From NCBI GenBank assembly GCA_030448085.1, contig JAUJNU010000002.1:1-64000 (forward strand): 64,000 nucleotides of DNA, read 5' to 3'. This document shows, piece by piece, positions 27,163-37,342 of this stretch (the first letter of the stretch is position 1; each line of letters opens with the position of its first letter). Below the pieces are notes generated by a model. The model saw only the letters and a list, made by a program, of their open reading frames with translations. It did no database searches and had not been told where the DNA came from. A program made the position numbers and the translations under genes. The stretch is from Actinomycetota bacterium. Its GTDB lineage: Bacteria; Actinomycetota; UBA4738; CADDZG01; WHSQ01.

Positions 27163-27542
27163 TTCAGGCCCCCCGTGGCGGCTTCCAGGTCGTCGACGGC
27201 GAAGATCAGCTCCGTCTCACCCCCGGCCCGCTTCGCGACGTAGACCGCTGAGATCTCCACCCCCGCTTCGTGCAATTTCCGGCAGTAGGCGCCGAGAGCC
27301 CCCGGTGAGTCCTCGAGGGTGGCGGTCAGCACCTCGCGCGTTGCCTCGACCTCGAACCCGTTGGACCGCAGAAGCTCCGCGGCGTCCTCGCCGTCGTCGA
27401 CGACGATGTGGATGACTCCATCCCCGAGCCTATTGGAGCCGGCGAGGGTCTCGATGTTCACGCCGGCGTTCCCGAGAAGCTCGCCTATCTCGGCGAGCAG
27501 GCCCGGCCGATCCTCGACGCGGACGATGATCTCTTCGAGCAT
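27159..27542 (-). CDS. Tandem ACT-domain protein
   Basis: A 127-residue protein made of two ACT modules. The first begins EEIIVRVEDRPGLLAEIGELL with the classical Gly-Leu-Leu ligand loop; the second, LTATLEDSPGALGAYCRKLH. Such small proteins bind amino acids or other ligands and usually regulate an enzyme or transporter. The gene is the last of the minus-strand glycopolymer operon, 16 bp after the polyprenyl glycosylphosphotransferase. No amino-acid biosynthetic gene is nearby, so a ligand cannot be proposed. Confidence 0.75.
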   Translation of the reverse strand: MLEEIIVRVEDRPGLLAEIGELLGNAGVNIETLAGSNRLGDGVIHIVVDDGEDAAELLRSNGFEVEATREVLTATLEDSPGALGAYCRKLHEAGVEISAVYVAKRAGGETELIFAVDDLEAATGGLN

Positions 27543-27558
27543 GCGCCCCAGCGTACTG

Positions 27559-29014
27559 CTAGTGGGCTCCCTCGGCGCTGACCACGGCCCGCAGGGTCCG
27601 CCACAGGATCCACAGGTCGAGGGTCAGGGACCAGTTCTGGATGTAGAAGAGGTCGAATCGCACGTAGTCGGCGAAGCTGGTCTCGGTGCGGCCGCTCACC
27701 TGCCACAGCCCGGTCATCCCCGGTTTCACCTTGAGCCGGTTCCGCACCCAGTCGTCGTACTGCTCGACCTCCGAGGGCAGCGCCGGCCTCGGACCGACAA
27801 GGCTCATCTCGCCGCGGAGGACGTTCCAGAGCTGCGGCAGCTCGTCCAGCGAGTACCTGCGCAGATGGCGCCCGGCCCCCGCGCGCGCGGTCCTTTTCGA
27901 GCTTGAAGAGAAGGCCGGGGCCTTGCGACATGTGCTCCAGCTCCGCCTTCCGCTTCTCGGCGTCGGGGAACATGGTTCGGAACTTCCACACCGCGAAAAG
28001 CTCGCCGTCGCGCCCGACCCGGGTCTGCTTGAAGAAGATCCCGCCCTCCGAGTCGCGCGCGATCCAGATGGCGATCCCCGCGAGGAGGGGGGCCAGGAAG
28101 ATCAGACCGAGGAGGGACCCAGCGAGATCGATCGTCCTCTTCAATGTCTTCTGGATCTTGTCCATGCCGGTCCGGCGGATGAAGAGCAGCGGGACGCCGG
28201 CGACGGACTGCACGGTCATGCGCGAGGCCATGAGGTCGACGGTGCCCGACGTGATCTGCAGATCGACGTCTACGTCCTGTAGCTCCCAGAACATCCGGTT
28301 GAGCTTGGGAGCGTCGAAGGCGGAGGCCGCCACGAGGATCAACCGGGCGTCGTGCTCGATGATCAGCTCCTTCAATTGGCTGGTTCGCCCGATAATGACC
28401 TCACCGGTGGCTATCTCATGGCTCGGGGGGGCGACGTCGTCGACGAAACCCACGATCTGGTAGCCGAGCCATCCCTCCCTCTGGAGCGTTTTGGCGATCG
28501 TGCGAGCTTCGATGTTGGCCCCGAGGACGATCGTGCGCGTTAGATCGCCGCCGCGCCTCCGCATGTAATGCAGCAGCTTGCGAACTGCCAGACGCTCTCC
28601 TCCGACGAAGAGGAAGCCGGCCACCATCGCGAACAGGACCCAGAGCCGGGCGAGGTTCAACTTGAACAGAGAGTCGGCGAGGAAGATGAGCACCCCTCCC
28701 GCGACGACGCCGTGGAACGCTTGCTTCAACTCGTTCACGGGACTCAGCACCTGACGCGGCTCGTAGAGGCCGTAGAGGAAGAAAAGGATGATCCACAACG
28801 GCGTCGCGATGAGCGTGATGAGCCCGTAGTCGAGCCTCGCCGCGGGGGACTCCCCGAGCATCTCGAAACGGGCTATCGACGCGATGAAGAGCGAGGTGGA
28901 GATGGCCATCCCGTCGGCGAGGACGCGCAGGGCGATGCGCTTCGAGCTCCGGCGTTGCAGGGGCTGGCGGGAAGCCGCCCGTTCTGTCTCGAGATGGGGA
29001 GCCGGCTGGGCCAC
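27559..29014 (-). CDS. Polyprenyl glycosylphosphotransferase (WbaP/CpsE-like), frameshifted
   Basis: About 485 residues. It starts with four to five helices ([40 protein letters not shown]), a CoA-binding-like domain ([18 protein letters not shown]), and a bacterial sugar transferase domain ([20 protein letters not shown], then [13 protein letters not shown]). The C-terminus ([26 protein letters not shown]) is in another frame, joined near 27885. It transfers a sugar-1-phosphate to undecaprenyl phosphate, the first membrane step of a surface polysaccharide. The GTG at 29014 overlaps the preceding stop by one base. Confidence 0.9.
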
Positions 29015-30624
29015 TAGAGGTAGCCGAGTCCCCGCAGGGATTCTTCGATCACCGCTTCTTCCTCTTCGGAGTATGGAGACGACTCGTCTCGCTCCTTCGA
29101 TGATAGGGCGGAGGTCGTTTCAACTGGGTGATCTACGAGCTGCTGAGGAGTGAAGGCGGATTCGATCACCGAGCCGTCGAGGTCGTTCGGGACCTTCAGG
29201 CCCGCGAGGTAGAGCAGCGTCGGGCTGATGTCTTTGATCGACGCGTCCAGCCGCCGACCCGCGGCGACACCCGGCCCCCCCACCATGACGATGCCGTTCG
29301 GGTGATGCACCCCGCGGGGGAGATGCCTCAGGTCGGTGAAGGGATCCGTGTGGAACAGCTCGTCGTCGAGCTCGAAGCGATGGTCCTTCAGCACGGGCAT
29401 GACATCGGGCGCGCCCTCCCGAGCATCACCGCTGAAGACGTCTTCAGATAGCCATACCTGATCCGTCACCGGGTCTCCGTCCGGCCCCTTCAGGTCGCGG
29501 AAGCGTTGGGCGATCTCGTTCTTCAAGCCCTGGAGGGCGGACTCGGGCACCACACCGTGCTTCTCTCGACCCTCGACGTTGATGAAGACGCCCTGCTGCG
29601 GGATCGGGGAAGCGAACGCTTTGGTTCGCCCCCAGTCCACCGCGGCGAACGTCTTGCCCTTCGCCTTGCGAGCGGTGTCGGCCGGAAGGATCCGCCGGGC
29701 AAGGGGGATCAGGCTGCGGGCGGCCTTCGTCTGCATCGCACGGGCTGCCGGCTTCAGCTTGAGGTAGCCCCACTTGGCGAGGAGCGCATTCGTGTGCACG
29801 CTCACCTCCCACGCGGTGAAGCCGTGGTCCGAGCAGACGATCACGCCTCCGTCGGGCCCGGCGTAGTCCTCGAGCAGCCCCACGATGCGGTCCATCGCGG
29901 CGAAGCACTGCTCGATCGCCGGACGGAGACGGGCGCCCTCGGCTGAGTCGTACATCGGGTCGGCTGGGTCCATGTAGCGGTAGTAGACGTGCTGCATGCG
30001 GTCGGGGGCCTCGAGCACCGAGAAGACGATGTCGACCGGGTCGAGGCGAAGGAGGCCCGAGAGAACCCTGTATCGCTGGTCGAGGGAATCGATGACCCGC
30101 TCGCACAGCTGGGCATCCTTCCAGTCCGTCTCCCAGTTGGCGCTGACGTCGACCACGTACTCGGGCGCCCATTCGAGGATCCTCGGCTCGAGGCTCTGGG
30201 GGTGGCTGATGCCCCTCTGCTTCTCGCCGAACCCCGGCGTCATCATCCCAGACACCATCCAGCCGTCGAGAGGCTGCGGGGGATAGGTGAGGGGCAGGTT
30301 GTAGATCCCGACCCTCGCCCCTTGCGCGTTGGCCATCTCCCAGATCGTCGAGCTCTTGATCTTCCCCGAGTGCATGAGAACCTGACGATCCGACTGCGCG
30401 TTGCTCCCGTAGAAACCGTAGATCCCGTGGCGCCCGGGATTCACGCCGGTGGCCGCAGAGGTCCAGGCCGGGGGGGTGTAGGTGGGGACGGTCGATAGGG
30501 CCGTGCCGTGGGCACTCCGCTCTCGCAGAGCCGCCAGCCGCGGCATGACGCCCTTCTCCATCATGGGGTCCAGGAGGTGCCAGGCCACCCCATCGAGCCC
30601 GATCACGACAGCTCGTCTGCTCAT
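29014..30624 (-). CDS. Alkaline-phosphatase-fold phosphodiesterase/transferase
   Basis: A 536-residue paralogue of the 25185 gene product. AVVIGLDGVAWHLL supplies Asp11, VPTYTPPAWTSAATGVNPGRHGIY the likely nucleophile Thr50, VIVCSDHGFTAWE and GVHHPNGIVMVGGPGV the other ligands. Length, segments such as WDxxRTKAFASPxPQQG and the C-terminal ESLRGLGYL are shared with its paralogue. It follows the glycerol-1-phosphate dehydrogenase by 9 bp and overlaps the polyprenyl transferase by 1 bp. A phosphodiester-forming or cleaving step on the same polymer is inferred. Confidence 0.85.
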   Translation of the reverse strand: MSRRAVVIGLDGVAWHLLDPMMEKGVMPRLAALRERSAHGTALSTVPTYTPPAWTSAATGVNPGRHGIYGFYGSNAQSDRQVLMHSGKIKSSTIWEMANAQGARVGIYNLPLTYPPQPLDGWMVSGMMTPGFGEKQRGISHPQSLEPRILEWAPEYVVDVSANWETDWKDAQLCERVIDSLDQRYRVLSGLLRLDPVDIVFSVLEAPDRMQHVYYRYMDPADPMYDSAEGARLRPAIEQCFAAMDRIVGLLEDYAGPDGGVIVCSDHGFTAWEVSVHTNALLAKWGYLKLKPAARAMQTKAARSLIPLARRILPADTARKAKGKTFAAVDWGRTKAFASPIPQQGVFINVEGREKHGVVPESALQGLKNEIAQRFRDLKGPDGDPVTDQVWLSEDVFSGDAREGAPDVMPVLKDHRFELDDELFHTDPFTDLRHLPRGVHHPNGIVMVGGPGVAAGRRLDASIKDISPTLLYLAGLKVPNDLDGSVIESAFTPQQLVDHPVETTSALSSKERDESSPYSEEEEAVIEESLRGLGYL

Positions 30625-30633
30625 CGCGGCATC

Positions 30634-31667
30634 CTAATGGTCGCCCCAGACGCTCTCTATGAGTCTTCGTGCAGCCGTCGCGTCCATATCCGTGCGTTCG
30701 AGGATCGTGAACCGTCCGGGTCTCGTGTTTGGAGCCTCCAGCAGGACCTCGACGAGTTGCTCCTTGTCCAGTCCCAGTGCAGCCGGATGGTCGGGCAGGC
30801 CCAGCCGCCCGAGACGAGACCGGAAGGCCTTCGTGTCCTCCTCGTAGAGGGCGACGGAAACGACGCAGCCGAAGGCGACCTGGGCACCGTGGTGGGCAAG
30901 GCCCCCGTGGAGGTGATCGATCGCATGCGAGATCTCATGCTCTGCTCCCGAGGCGGGCCGCGAGGTCCCCGATCGGATCATGGCGATCCCCGACAGGATC
31001 AAGGCATCAGCGAGCGTTCGAAGGAAGACCGGGTCTTGCATCGAAACGCCGGGATCCTGATCAAGGAAGGGCTCGATCAGGCGGAAGGACTCGACGGAGA
31101 GATCCCAGGCAGGCTCGTCGACCTCTTCGAGCCCTGCCTCCGCCGCGAGGGCCCAGTCCCTCAGCGCCAGGGGTTCGCCAGCATGTCCCCCAGGCCCGCT
31201 CCGACTGAGTCCGGGGGCGCTTGCATGAGCGTGGGGATCGAGAGGAACACCGCTCTCGGCTGCGCCGCTCCGATGCTCTGGGCCCGGCCCTCGCGGTCCG
31301 GCACCACGGCAACCGGTGAGCAGATCCCGTCGTGCGAGAGCTGGGTGGGTACGGATATGAGTGGGAGACCGGCTCGCGCGGCTATGAGCTTTCCGAGATC
31401 GAGGCAGCGGCCCCCGCCAACGGCCACCACCGAGTCCGCCCCTGAGCGGTGAGCTAGCGAGCCCATGTCGGCGGCCCATGCCTGATCTGCGCCGGGGGCC
31501 GGGGTGGCGGCAGCGAGCCCCTGCAATCTCGAGGCGAGGCGCAAGCCATGAGCGGACACCACGGGGAGGGGTGCGGCAACGCCGAGCTCGGCCGTCCGCC
31601 CGGCCAGAGCATCGGCGGCTGCCAGCTCGTCCTCGGCCTCGAAGACGAATACGTCGGGAGACTCCAC
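30634..31667 (-). CDS. sn-Glycerol-1-phosphate dehydrogenase (EgsA/AraM family), one frameshift
   Basis: About 344 residues from GTG 31667. The family fingerprint is present: VVAVGGGRCLDLGKLIA, LISVPTQLSHDGICSP, GAGLGDMLANP, and after a missing C near 31178 the second half continues ALRDWALAAEAGLE, SGTSRPASGAEHEISHAIDH and LAHHGAQVAFG, with His ligands for Zn, and RPGRFTILE. These motifs align with archaeal EgsA rather than with ordinary Fe-ADHs. The reaction is DHAP + NAD(P)H to glycerol-1-phosphate. It is 2 bp after the cytidylyltransferase-like gene, suggesting that glycerol-1-phosphate is its substrate (inference). Confidence 0.85.
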
Positions 31668-31669
31668 TC

Positions 31670-32397
31670 TTAGAAGTGGGCGCGCGCCACGGCCAAAGCT
31701 GCGGGAAGGTCGGACGGCGTGTCGACCTCTGCGTACTCGTCCTGTCCGACTTCGGCCGCCCGGACGTCGAGGGGAGCTGAGCATCGACGCGTAAACGTCC
31801 TCGTAGTACACGTGGGTCTCGGAGCGCCACTCCAGCCCGTTCGCGATGTCGAGGTAGGCGCGGTGCGCCGGTCCCCTCAGGAGCGACACGCCCGCGTACT
31901 CCCATGGCTGCGCGGCATCTTGAGATGCTTCGAGACGCCGAGGACCTGGTCTCCCTGAAGCTGCACTCTCATGTCCTCTATGTCGAGGCGTTTGCGCTTC
32001 TGTACTGCGAGCACGAGATCTCCTTCATGCTCCACCACTCGGCGGTACACATCCGGGTGAACTATGGCGTCGCAATTGCAAACGAGGAGCCGCATCCCGG
32101 GGGACTGGTCGAGGGCGAGCGCGAACGGAATGGAAGTTTCCCCAGGAGGCGTATCTCATGTTGCGAACGAACGTGACCGGCTTCTCCGTCCAATGCTCCT
32201 CCATCCATGACTGCACCTCGTCCGCCCTGTGGCCGGTGACGACGATCACGTCGTCGATGGGCGCCTTCTTCAGCCCCTCGAGGATGTAATGCAAGAGGGG
32301 CGGGCCGTCCTCCATCGGGAGCAGGGTCTTCGGGGTGCCCCCGCCCATGCGCACCCCGCGCCCGGCGGCGAGGATCGCTGCCCCTTACTCTTGCCAT
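31670..32397 (-). CDS. LicC-like nucleotidyltransferase, probable CTP:phosphoalcohol cytidylyltransferase (frameshifted)
   Basis: About 240 residues after joining five frames. The start MARVRAAILAAGRG is recovered by removing one G at 32382-ish; then RMGGGTPKTLLPMEDGPPL (signature loop), IDDVIVVTGHRADEVQSWM, NMRYASWGNFHSV, LLVCNCDAIVHPDV (DxD-type metal site) and IEDMRVQLQGDQVLGVSKHL follow. The D-x-E-x-M-x-V and ISK-like strand resemble phosphocholine and inositol-phosphate cytidylyltransferases. The ATG overlaps the DUF4012 stop by 13 bp and the TAA is 2 bp from the glycerol-1-phosphate dehydrogenase start. Acting with that enzyme to form a CDP-glycerol is inference. Confidence 0.72.
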
Positions 32398-34405
32398 GAG
32401 ACCTCCAGGGTGGTGTCCTTCTCCAGTGGCCGCCGCCACACGAGGTGCTTCCTTTGCGCTTGAACCCGGGGGCTTTCACGCTTCGGGCCTCGGGGAGGAA
32501 GGTGAGGCTGACCTCTAGCGTCTCCGGGTGCGCCTTCGGCTGGCTCTGCACCTGCAAACGGTAGGTGCTCCGGTCGCCACTTTCATGTACCACGCCCGGT
32601 ACCCGGTAGCGGTAGCGGAAGGCCGCCTCCTGCTGGGGAGGGATCTGAAGCGTCCCGCTCCACACCTTCTTCCCTCGTTCGAGGTGGGTGGCCGGGAGCC
32701 CGTCGACCCAGCGGGTCCCTTCGCTTATGTCGATCCGGCACGGCCTCGTCGGGAGCGGGGGACAGGTCTCGTCCCCGCCGGGGATAACGGCCTCCGCCTC
32801 GATCAGCTCGGCATCGGGCTGAACGTAGAGGTTCAACATCGGCCTGTGGACGTTCCCCGCCTGCAGGGTCTTGGTGTCTCCCCATAGCGAACCTCGGCTG
32901 GGAAGGAACACCCCGTTATGAACCCGAGCCTCAGTCGTCACGAGCGAGTCGGCACCTTCGAAGGAGATATCCATCGACGTCGTCTGCTCGCTGTAGTAGT
33001 CGAGCTTGTTCCCACCGACGTTCTGCTCTACCAGATAGAGGTAATCGTCTCCTTCGGCCCGTTCGATGGAGGCGTCCCAGTTCATCTTTTCGATGAACCC
33101 TTGCTCCGCGGGGTCGCGCATCCACATCTGCATGTGCTTCGTGTCGAGGGAGAGGCCCAGGCCCCCGAGCAGCTTCGATGGGCTCTTGGGGTCGAGGATC
33201 CTTTCGTAGAAACCGTCCACCACGTCCTCGAGGAAGGGCCGGCGGAGCTGCGGCTTCGGGAACGCCGCGTACGCCTTGTACATGAGCAGCGCCACGATCG
33301 TCTTCTCTTTCACCACTTTCCCGGTTCGGTTCACCCGGTAGCGCCCTGCCCCCGCCAAGAGGTTCTTCATGACGACGGGGTCGACGCGATCACTCCGTCT
33401 ACTTCGGGGAAGGTCACCTCGGGGAAGCTGCGCGCCGATTCCTCGCCGTACGCGACGGTCAGCTGAGCCGACAACGGCCAATCGGGCGACCAGTTCGCGT
33501 TGCCGAACCGTTTGGCGTCGTCGATGTCTCTCACGTACCAGGCGTCATCGGGCAGAGGGATGTCGAGCGGTTCCCTGTTCGCGCCGATGTCGTACACGGT
33601 GGAGGTGAGTGCCTTTTTCGTCCCGAGGGTCGGCACCCCGTCGTCGATCTTCAGTTGCGTGAAGCGCAGGAGCGCTCCTCCAGTGCCTCGTTGCTCGGCG
33701 TTGTTCTGCATGCCGAACAGGTAGATGCGGGGCCCGTCGCCGCCGAAGAACGCCGGCGATGGCGCGATCCCTTCCTCGGCATCGCTGAGCAGCACGTCGG
33801 TATCGCGCCTCGCCAAGGCCCTTCTCCAGATCGTCGTGGACGCTCCGGGGAAGGTTCTCGATCCGGATGGCCTCCAGTTCCGCTCGCGTTGCGCTCACCT
33901 CCCGATGGACGTCCGCCACCTTCTCGCCGAACTTCGTGATCTTGTCTATGCGGATCCGAGAGTCCTCGGGGTTGTCGGGGTCCTTGGCGCGCGAGCCGGG
34001 CCCTGCCGTTGAGGGCGCTGCGGGTGATCTCGAGCGTTGCCTCCGCTGCCAGCGCCGAGTGCTCGGCGGCCCCCAGGACGTGATCGATCTCGCCGAGAGC
34101 GGCGTCGACCTCGCTCTTCAGCCGAGCTACCTCCAAGAGGGGGCCTCCTCCCTCGAGGCCGGCGCGGGTTCGGTCGACCGCTCCGAGGGCGGCTGTCGCC
34201 TCGAAGCGGGCGTCCTTCACCTTGGACTTCGCCAGGCGTTCCTGAGCCTCCTCCAGGTGAGAGCGCATCGAGGAGCCCGGACGCCAGGCGCCACGGGCCC
34301 AGCAGGAAGGAGAGCCATAGGAGCGTCCCCCGAGGCCGAGCACCAGTGCGGCGACACCCACGACCTGCGGGCTGGGGAGTGCCTCTCACGCCGGACTTCG
34401 CTCAT
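32385..34405 (-). CDS. DUF4012 membrane-anchored protein (frameshifted)
   Basis: About 660 residues. ATG 34405 begins MSEVRRERHSPA; another frame gives one helix (VVGVAALVLGLG, then LLWLSFLLGPWRLASG). A helical stalk follows (EEAQERLAKSKVKDARFEAT). The DUF4012 core is unmistakable: IYLFGMQNNAEQRGTGGAL, ANWSPDWPLSAQLTVAYGEE, PEVDGVIAIDPVVMKNLLAG, GYERILDP and ends near VSLTFLPEARS. Frames break near 33380, 33840, 33960 and 34300. Family members occur beside LCP and capsule genes in Gram-positives; biochemical role is not established. Confidence 0.82.
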
Positions 34406-34441
34406 CGCCCCATCTTCCCAGGACTGGCGGGATGGGCCTCG

Positions 34442-36563
34442 CTAATCGAAGATCTTGACGAACGAGTGGAAGACGTCCGTGGGCTCCGTGATTGGGCCAT
34501 GTAGTCCGTCGGCCCGAAGACGACCCCGATCGTTACGGCCCCCTGGTCGATCCCCGCACCGGCTCGGAGAGAGCCTCCCGTGTAGTCGTAGGTTCGCTGC
34601 TGCGCCCCTCGAGGCCCATGAAGTAACGGGCCTCGCTGCCCGTGAGGGTGGGGTTGGGAAGTAGCCGATGTTCTGGATCACGAAGTCAAGGAGCGCGGCG
34701 CTCCTCTCCTCCGCCGCCTCGGCCTCGAACCCCGGTTGAACCTGAAGAGAAGGCTCCCTTTGTCGCCGCCCGGTGACAAGTAGGCGACGAAGAGGCCCGG
34801 TTTCGACACCTCGGAGCGGGTCCAGTCGGGCGGGGTGCAGAACAGCGTGTTGAGGTCGCGCTCGCCTGCGGCCTTCATGGCACCGAACTCCGCCGTCGTC
34901 TCGGCTTGCCCCGCCAGACGAGCATTCAGGTAGACCTCGGCGCGGTAGTCCCCGGCGCGAGACACCGGGGCGGCCCGGTCCTCCCGAGGTAGGAGACGAG
35001 CTCGTTGTACGGCCCCGAAGTGGCTAGCGGAGATGGCTCCGACACCTCGACAACCCGCCCAGGTGAACCCCGGGGGGCGGTGGTACCACTGGATCGAGAG
35101 GCTGTCGCGCTCCGGGTCGAAGTTGTCCAGCGATCCGATGTCCACTTGGACCTCGCCCGGGAAGAGGGGCGCGACAACCTCGCCAGACAGGGATGCCGGG
35201 GAGTCGGTGGGGTCGAGTGACTGCCGCGATGGCTCCCACGATCGTCGCCTTTAGGCGAGTCGATCACCGCGATCGTGGCAGGGTCGGTGCAGGCTCGGAG
35301 GATCTCGAGGTCCGTGATCGCGCCGGACACCAGTTGGTCCTGGAGGGTGTTGTTCGTCCGCAGGGTTCTCTGCCCGATGTCTCGGTACAGGGTGTGCTCG
35401 ATCGCATCCCGGTAGGCCGCGTTGGCCTCCTCGATGTCTCCGGCGGCCAGGTGGGACAGGGCGAGGTTGTAGCGGTAGGAGATCTCCTGATCGTTCAGCT
35501 CGATGGCCCCTTTCGAGAGCCGGGATGCTCTCGTCGAGGAGGTCCTCTTCGCCCGTCTGCACCGCTTCGATGAACAGATGGAAGCCCAGGTTGCTCCAGA
35601 CGCCGCTGTTCTCGTATCCGAGGGAGATGGCCTTCCTCAAGTCTTCGGTGGACCGGCTTGCGGCCTCGGGCGAAGAGATACTGACGAAAGACTGACCCGT
35701 TTGAGGGGAGCCGGCGTTGAAGATGGCTCTAGACCGTTCGGCGTAGGCCCAGGAGAACGAGGGCCTCAGCTCGATCGCTCTCGTGAAGTGCCTCTCCGCC
35801 TCCTGGTAGCCCGCCGTCGATCGCGAGGCTGGAGGCGATCTGGCCCGCCGCGAAAGCATCGCGGCTTCGTCCAGGCTTGTTCGGGTGGCGTCAGCAATGT
35901 AGTGAGCGCCCACAGAGCTCCGATGGCGAAGAGCCGCCCCCAGAACGGCGAAGAGCTCCTTTCTGCCGTGCTTCAGAGTGACCGAGAGGCCGAAAAGATA
36001 GAGGGCCACCGCGAACAGCGTCAGGACCGCTCCATATGAGGTGCCCTGTTGCGACCACCCCGCCCTCTCCTCGTTCGCTGCGTCCTGCAGGGCCTCGTTC
36101 GGAGTTGATCGCGTCTGGCCCGCGAGTAGCGGAGGGGAACAGCGGGTCGCCGCCCGCTCCTCCGGGGTCAACGGGGTCAGCTGCTGGGTCCGTGCCGCGT
36201 CGACGCGTCCCAGCGGAAGGCTTGCTCGAGGGTCCATCGCTGGACCTCCGCGCCTTCGCTGAAGAACCGCTTTCTGGAACGCGCTGGCGGCCCTGCCCGC
36301 GCTGCTGTTCGGCCAGCGCGAATGTCTCGAGGTCCACCTGGGACTCCTGCTGGGATACGAGGAGGCTGGTGATCGACTGGACGCCCAGGCCTGCGCCCTC
36401 CCGCCGCTCCCGCCTTCCTTGCTTCCGGCCACGGCTACCAAGTAGCCGACCGAAGCTGCGGTGAGCGTGGTCACGACCGTTGCGATCGCGACCTTGCGCG
36501 AGAACGAGTCCTTCTGGTTTCTGCCTCCGCCGGCTCCGTCACCTCTGTCTCGACTTCGGTCAT
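34442..36563 (-). CDS. TPR-repeat membrane protein (frameshifted)
   Basis: ATG 36563 overlaps the preceding TGA (TGATG). The N-terminus MTEVETEVTEPAEAE leads, after a frame change, to a helix (VATVVTTLTAASVGYLVAVA) and later a second one (YGAVLTLFAVALYLFGLSVTL). A TPR-like array follows (EAERHFTRAIELRPSFSWAY, LRKAISLGYENSGVWSNLGF, then YNLALSHLAAGDIEEANAAY in another frame). The distal part, from 35300 on, has a beta-rich region (PLFPGEVQVDIGSLDNFDPE) in several frames and ends VFHSFVKIFD. At least six indels. Role unknown; position suggests assembly or export of the glycopolymer. Confidence 0.6.
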
Positions 36564-37340
36564 CAGCCGGTGACCTCGAACGTTAGGAAGAGGATGAACG
36601 TGAGGCTGATGGTCCCGAGACCGGCAAGCGCGTAGATGTTCCTGCTACTCCTGCGCGCCAGCTCCGCAAGCGTGAGGAAGAACAGGGGCCGCGACGCCGA
36701 GGGCCGTAAGACCAACCAAACGCATGCCTTTGGCGTGAGCTTCAGCGGCCCGCTCACGAACTCGGTGGGCCGCAGCTCTTGCAACCCCGTCGTGTAGTCG
36801 GAGATGAAATCGGTGGCTGCGGCTTCGTCATAGACGACGTTGCCCTCCTCGTCCGAGGTGCCCGGCTGCCCGGGGGGTAGGTGAAAAGTTGATAGATGCC
36901 CGCGCCAGCGCCAGCTCCTCTTTCCCCTCGTCCTCGAGCTCCTGGGCCGTGGCCGGGTCCTGGGTTTTCAGGTTCGCGGCATCTCGGGTGAGGTACTTCC
37001 AGTTCTTCACGTGCTCCTGGTACTGGGGGAACAGCCTGAGGTCCTGGCTCACCTGGCCGCCGATCTCCGCCTGCAGCTGCTGCTGCGTCAGGTTCTGCTG
37101 GACGGAGACCTGGGCGAGGTCGGCGGCGATGTTCGAGGCGACGGATGCCCGCCATGCGATCAGCGCCCCGAGGATCGACATGATGGCGATGAGAACACCA
37201 ACCCGGTTGTGGAAGTCGCGGTCCTTCAGCTCATCGGGCGTGAGCCCCTCGCGGCTGCGCCTGAAGCGATGGGTCTTTCTGATGGGCCCCTCCGGTGGTG
37301 CGGCCCCCTGGTCCGTGTCTTTCCCTACGGGTGGCTGCAT
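36563..37340 (-). CDS. Uncharacterised membrane protein, coiled-coil rich (frameshifted)
   Basis: About 255 residues. The start MQPPVGKDTDQGAAPPEG is followed by a helix (VGVLIAIMSILGALIAWRAS), a Gln/Glu-rich helical region (QNLTQQQLQAEIGGQVSQDL), and after two frame changes near 36870 and 36800 ends with LARRSSRNIYALAGLGTISL, FILFLTFEVTG. The N-terminal region vaguely recalls DUF4337-type proteins, but I do not assign it. It is the first gene of the minus-strand run that leads to the polyprenyl transferase, 3 bp after the mutase gene. Confidence 0.6.
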
Positions 37341-37342
37341 CT

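Noticed and set aside
30634..32397. Phosphonate biosynthesis (Fe-ADH plus nucleotidyltransferase)
   Set aside because: The dehydrogenase has EgsA rather than Fe-ADH motifs, and no PEP mutase or phosphonopyruvate decarboxylase is seen.
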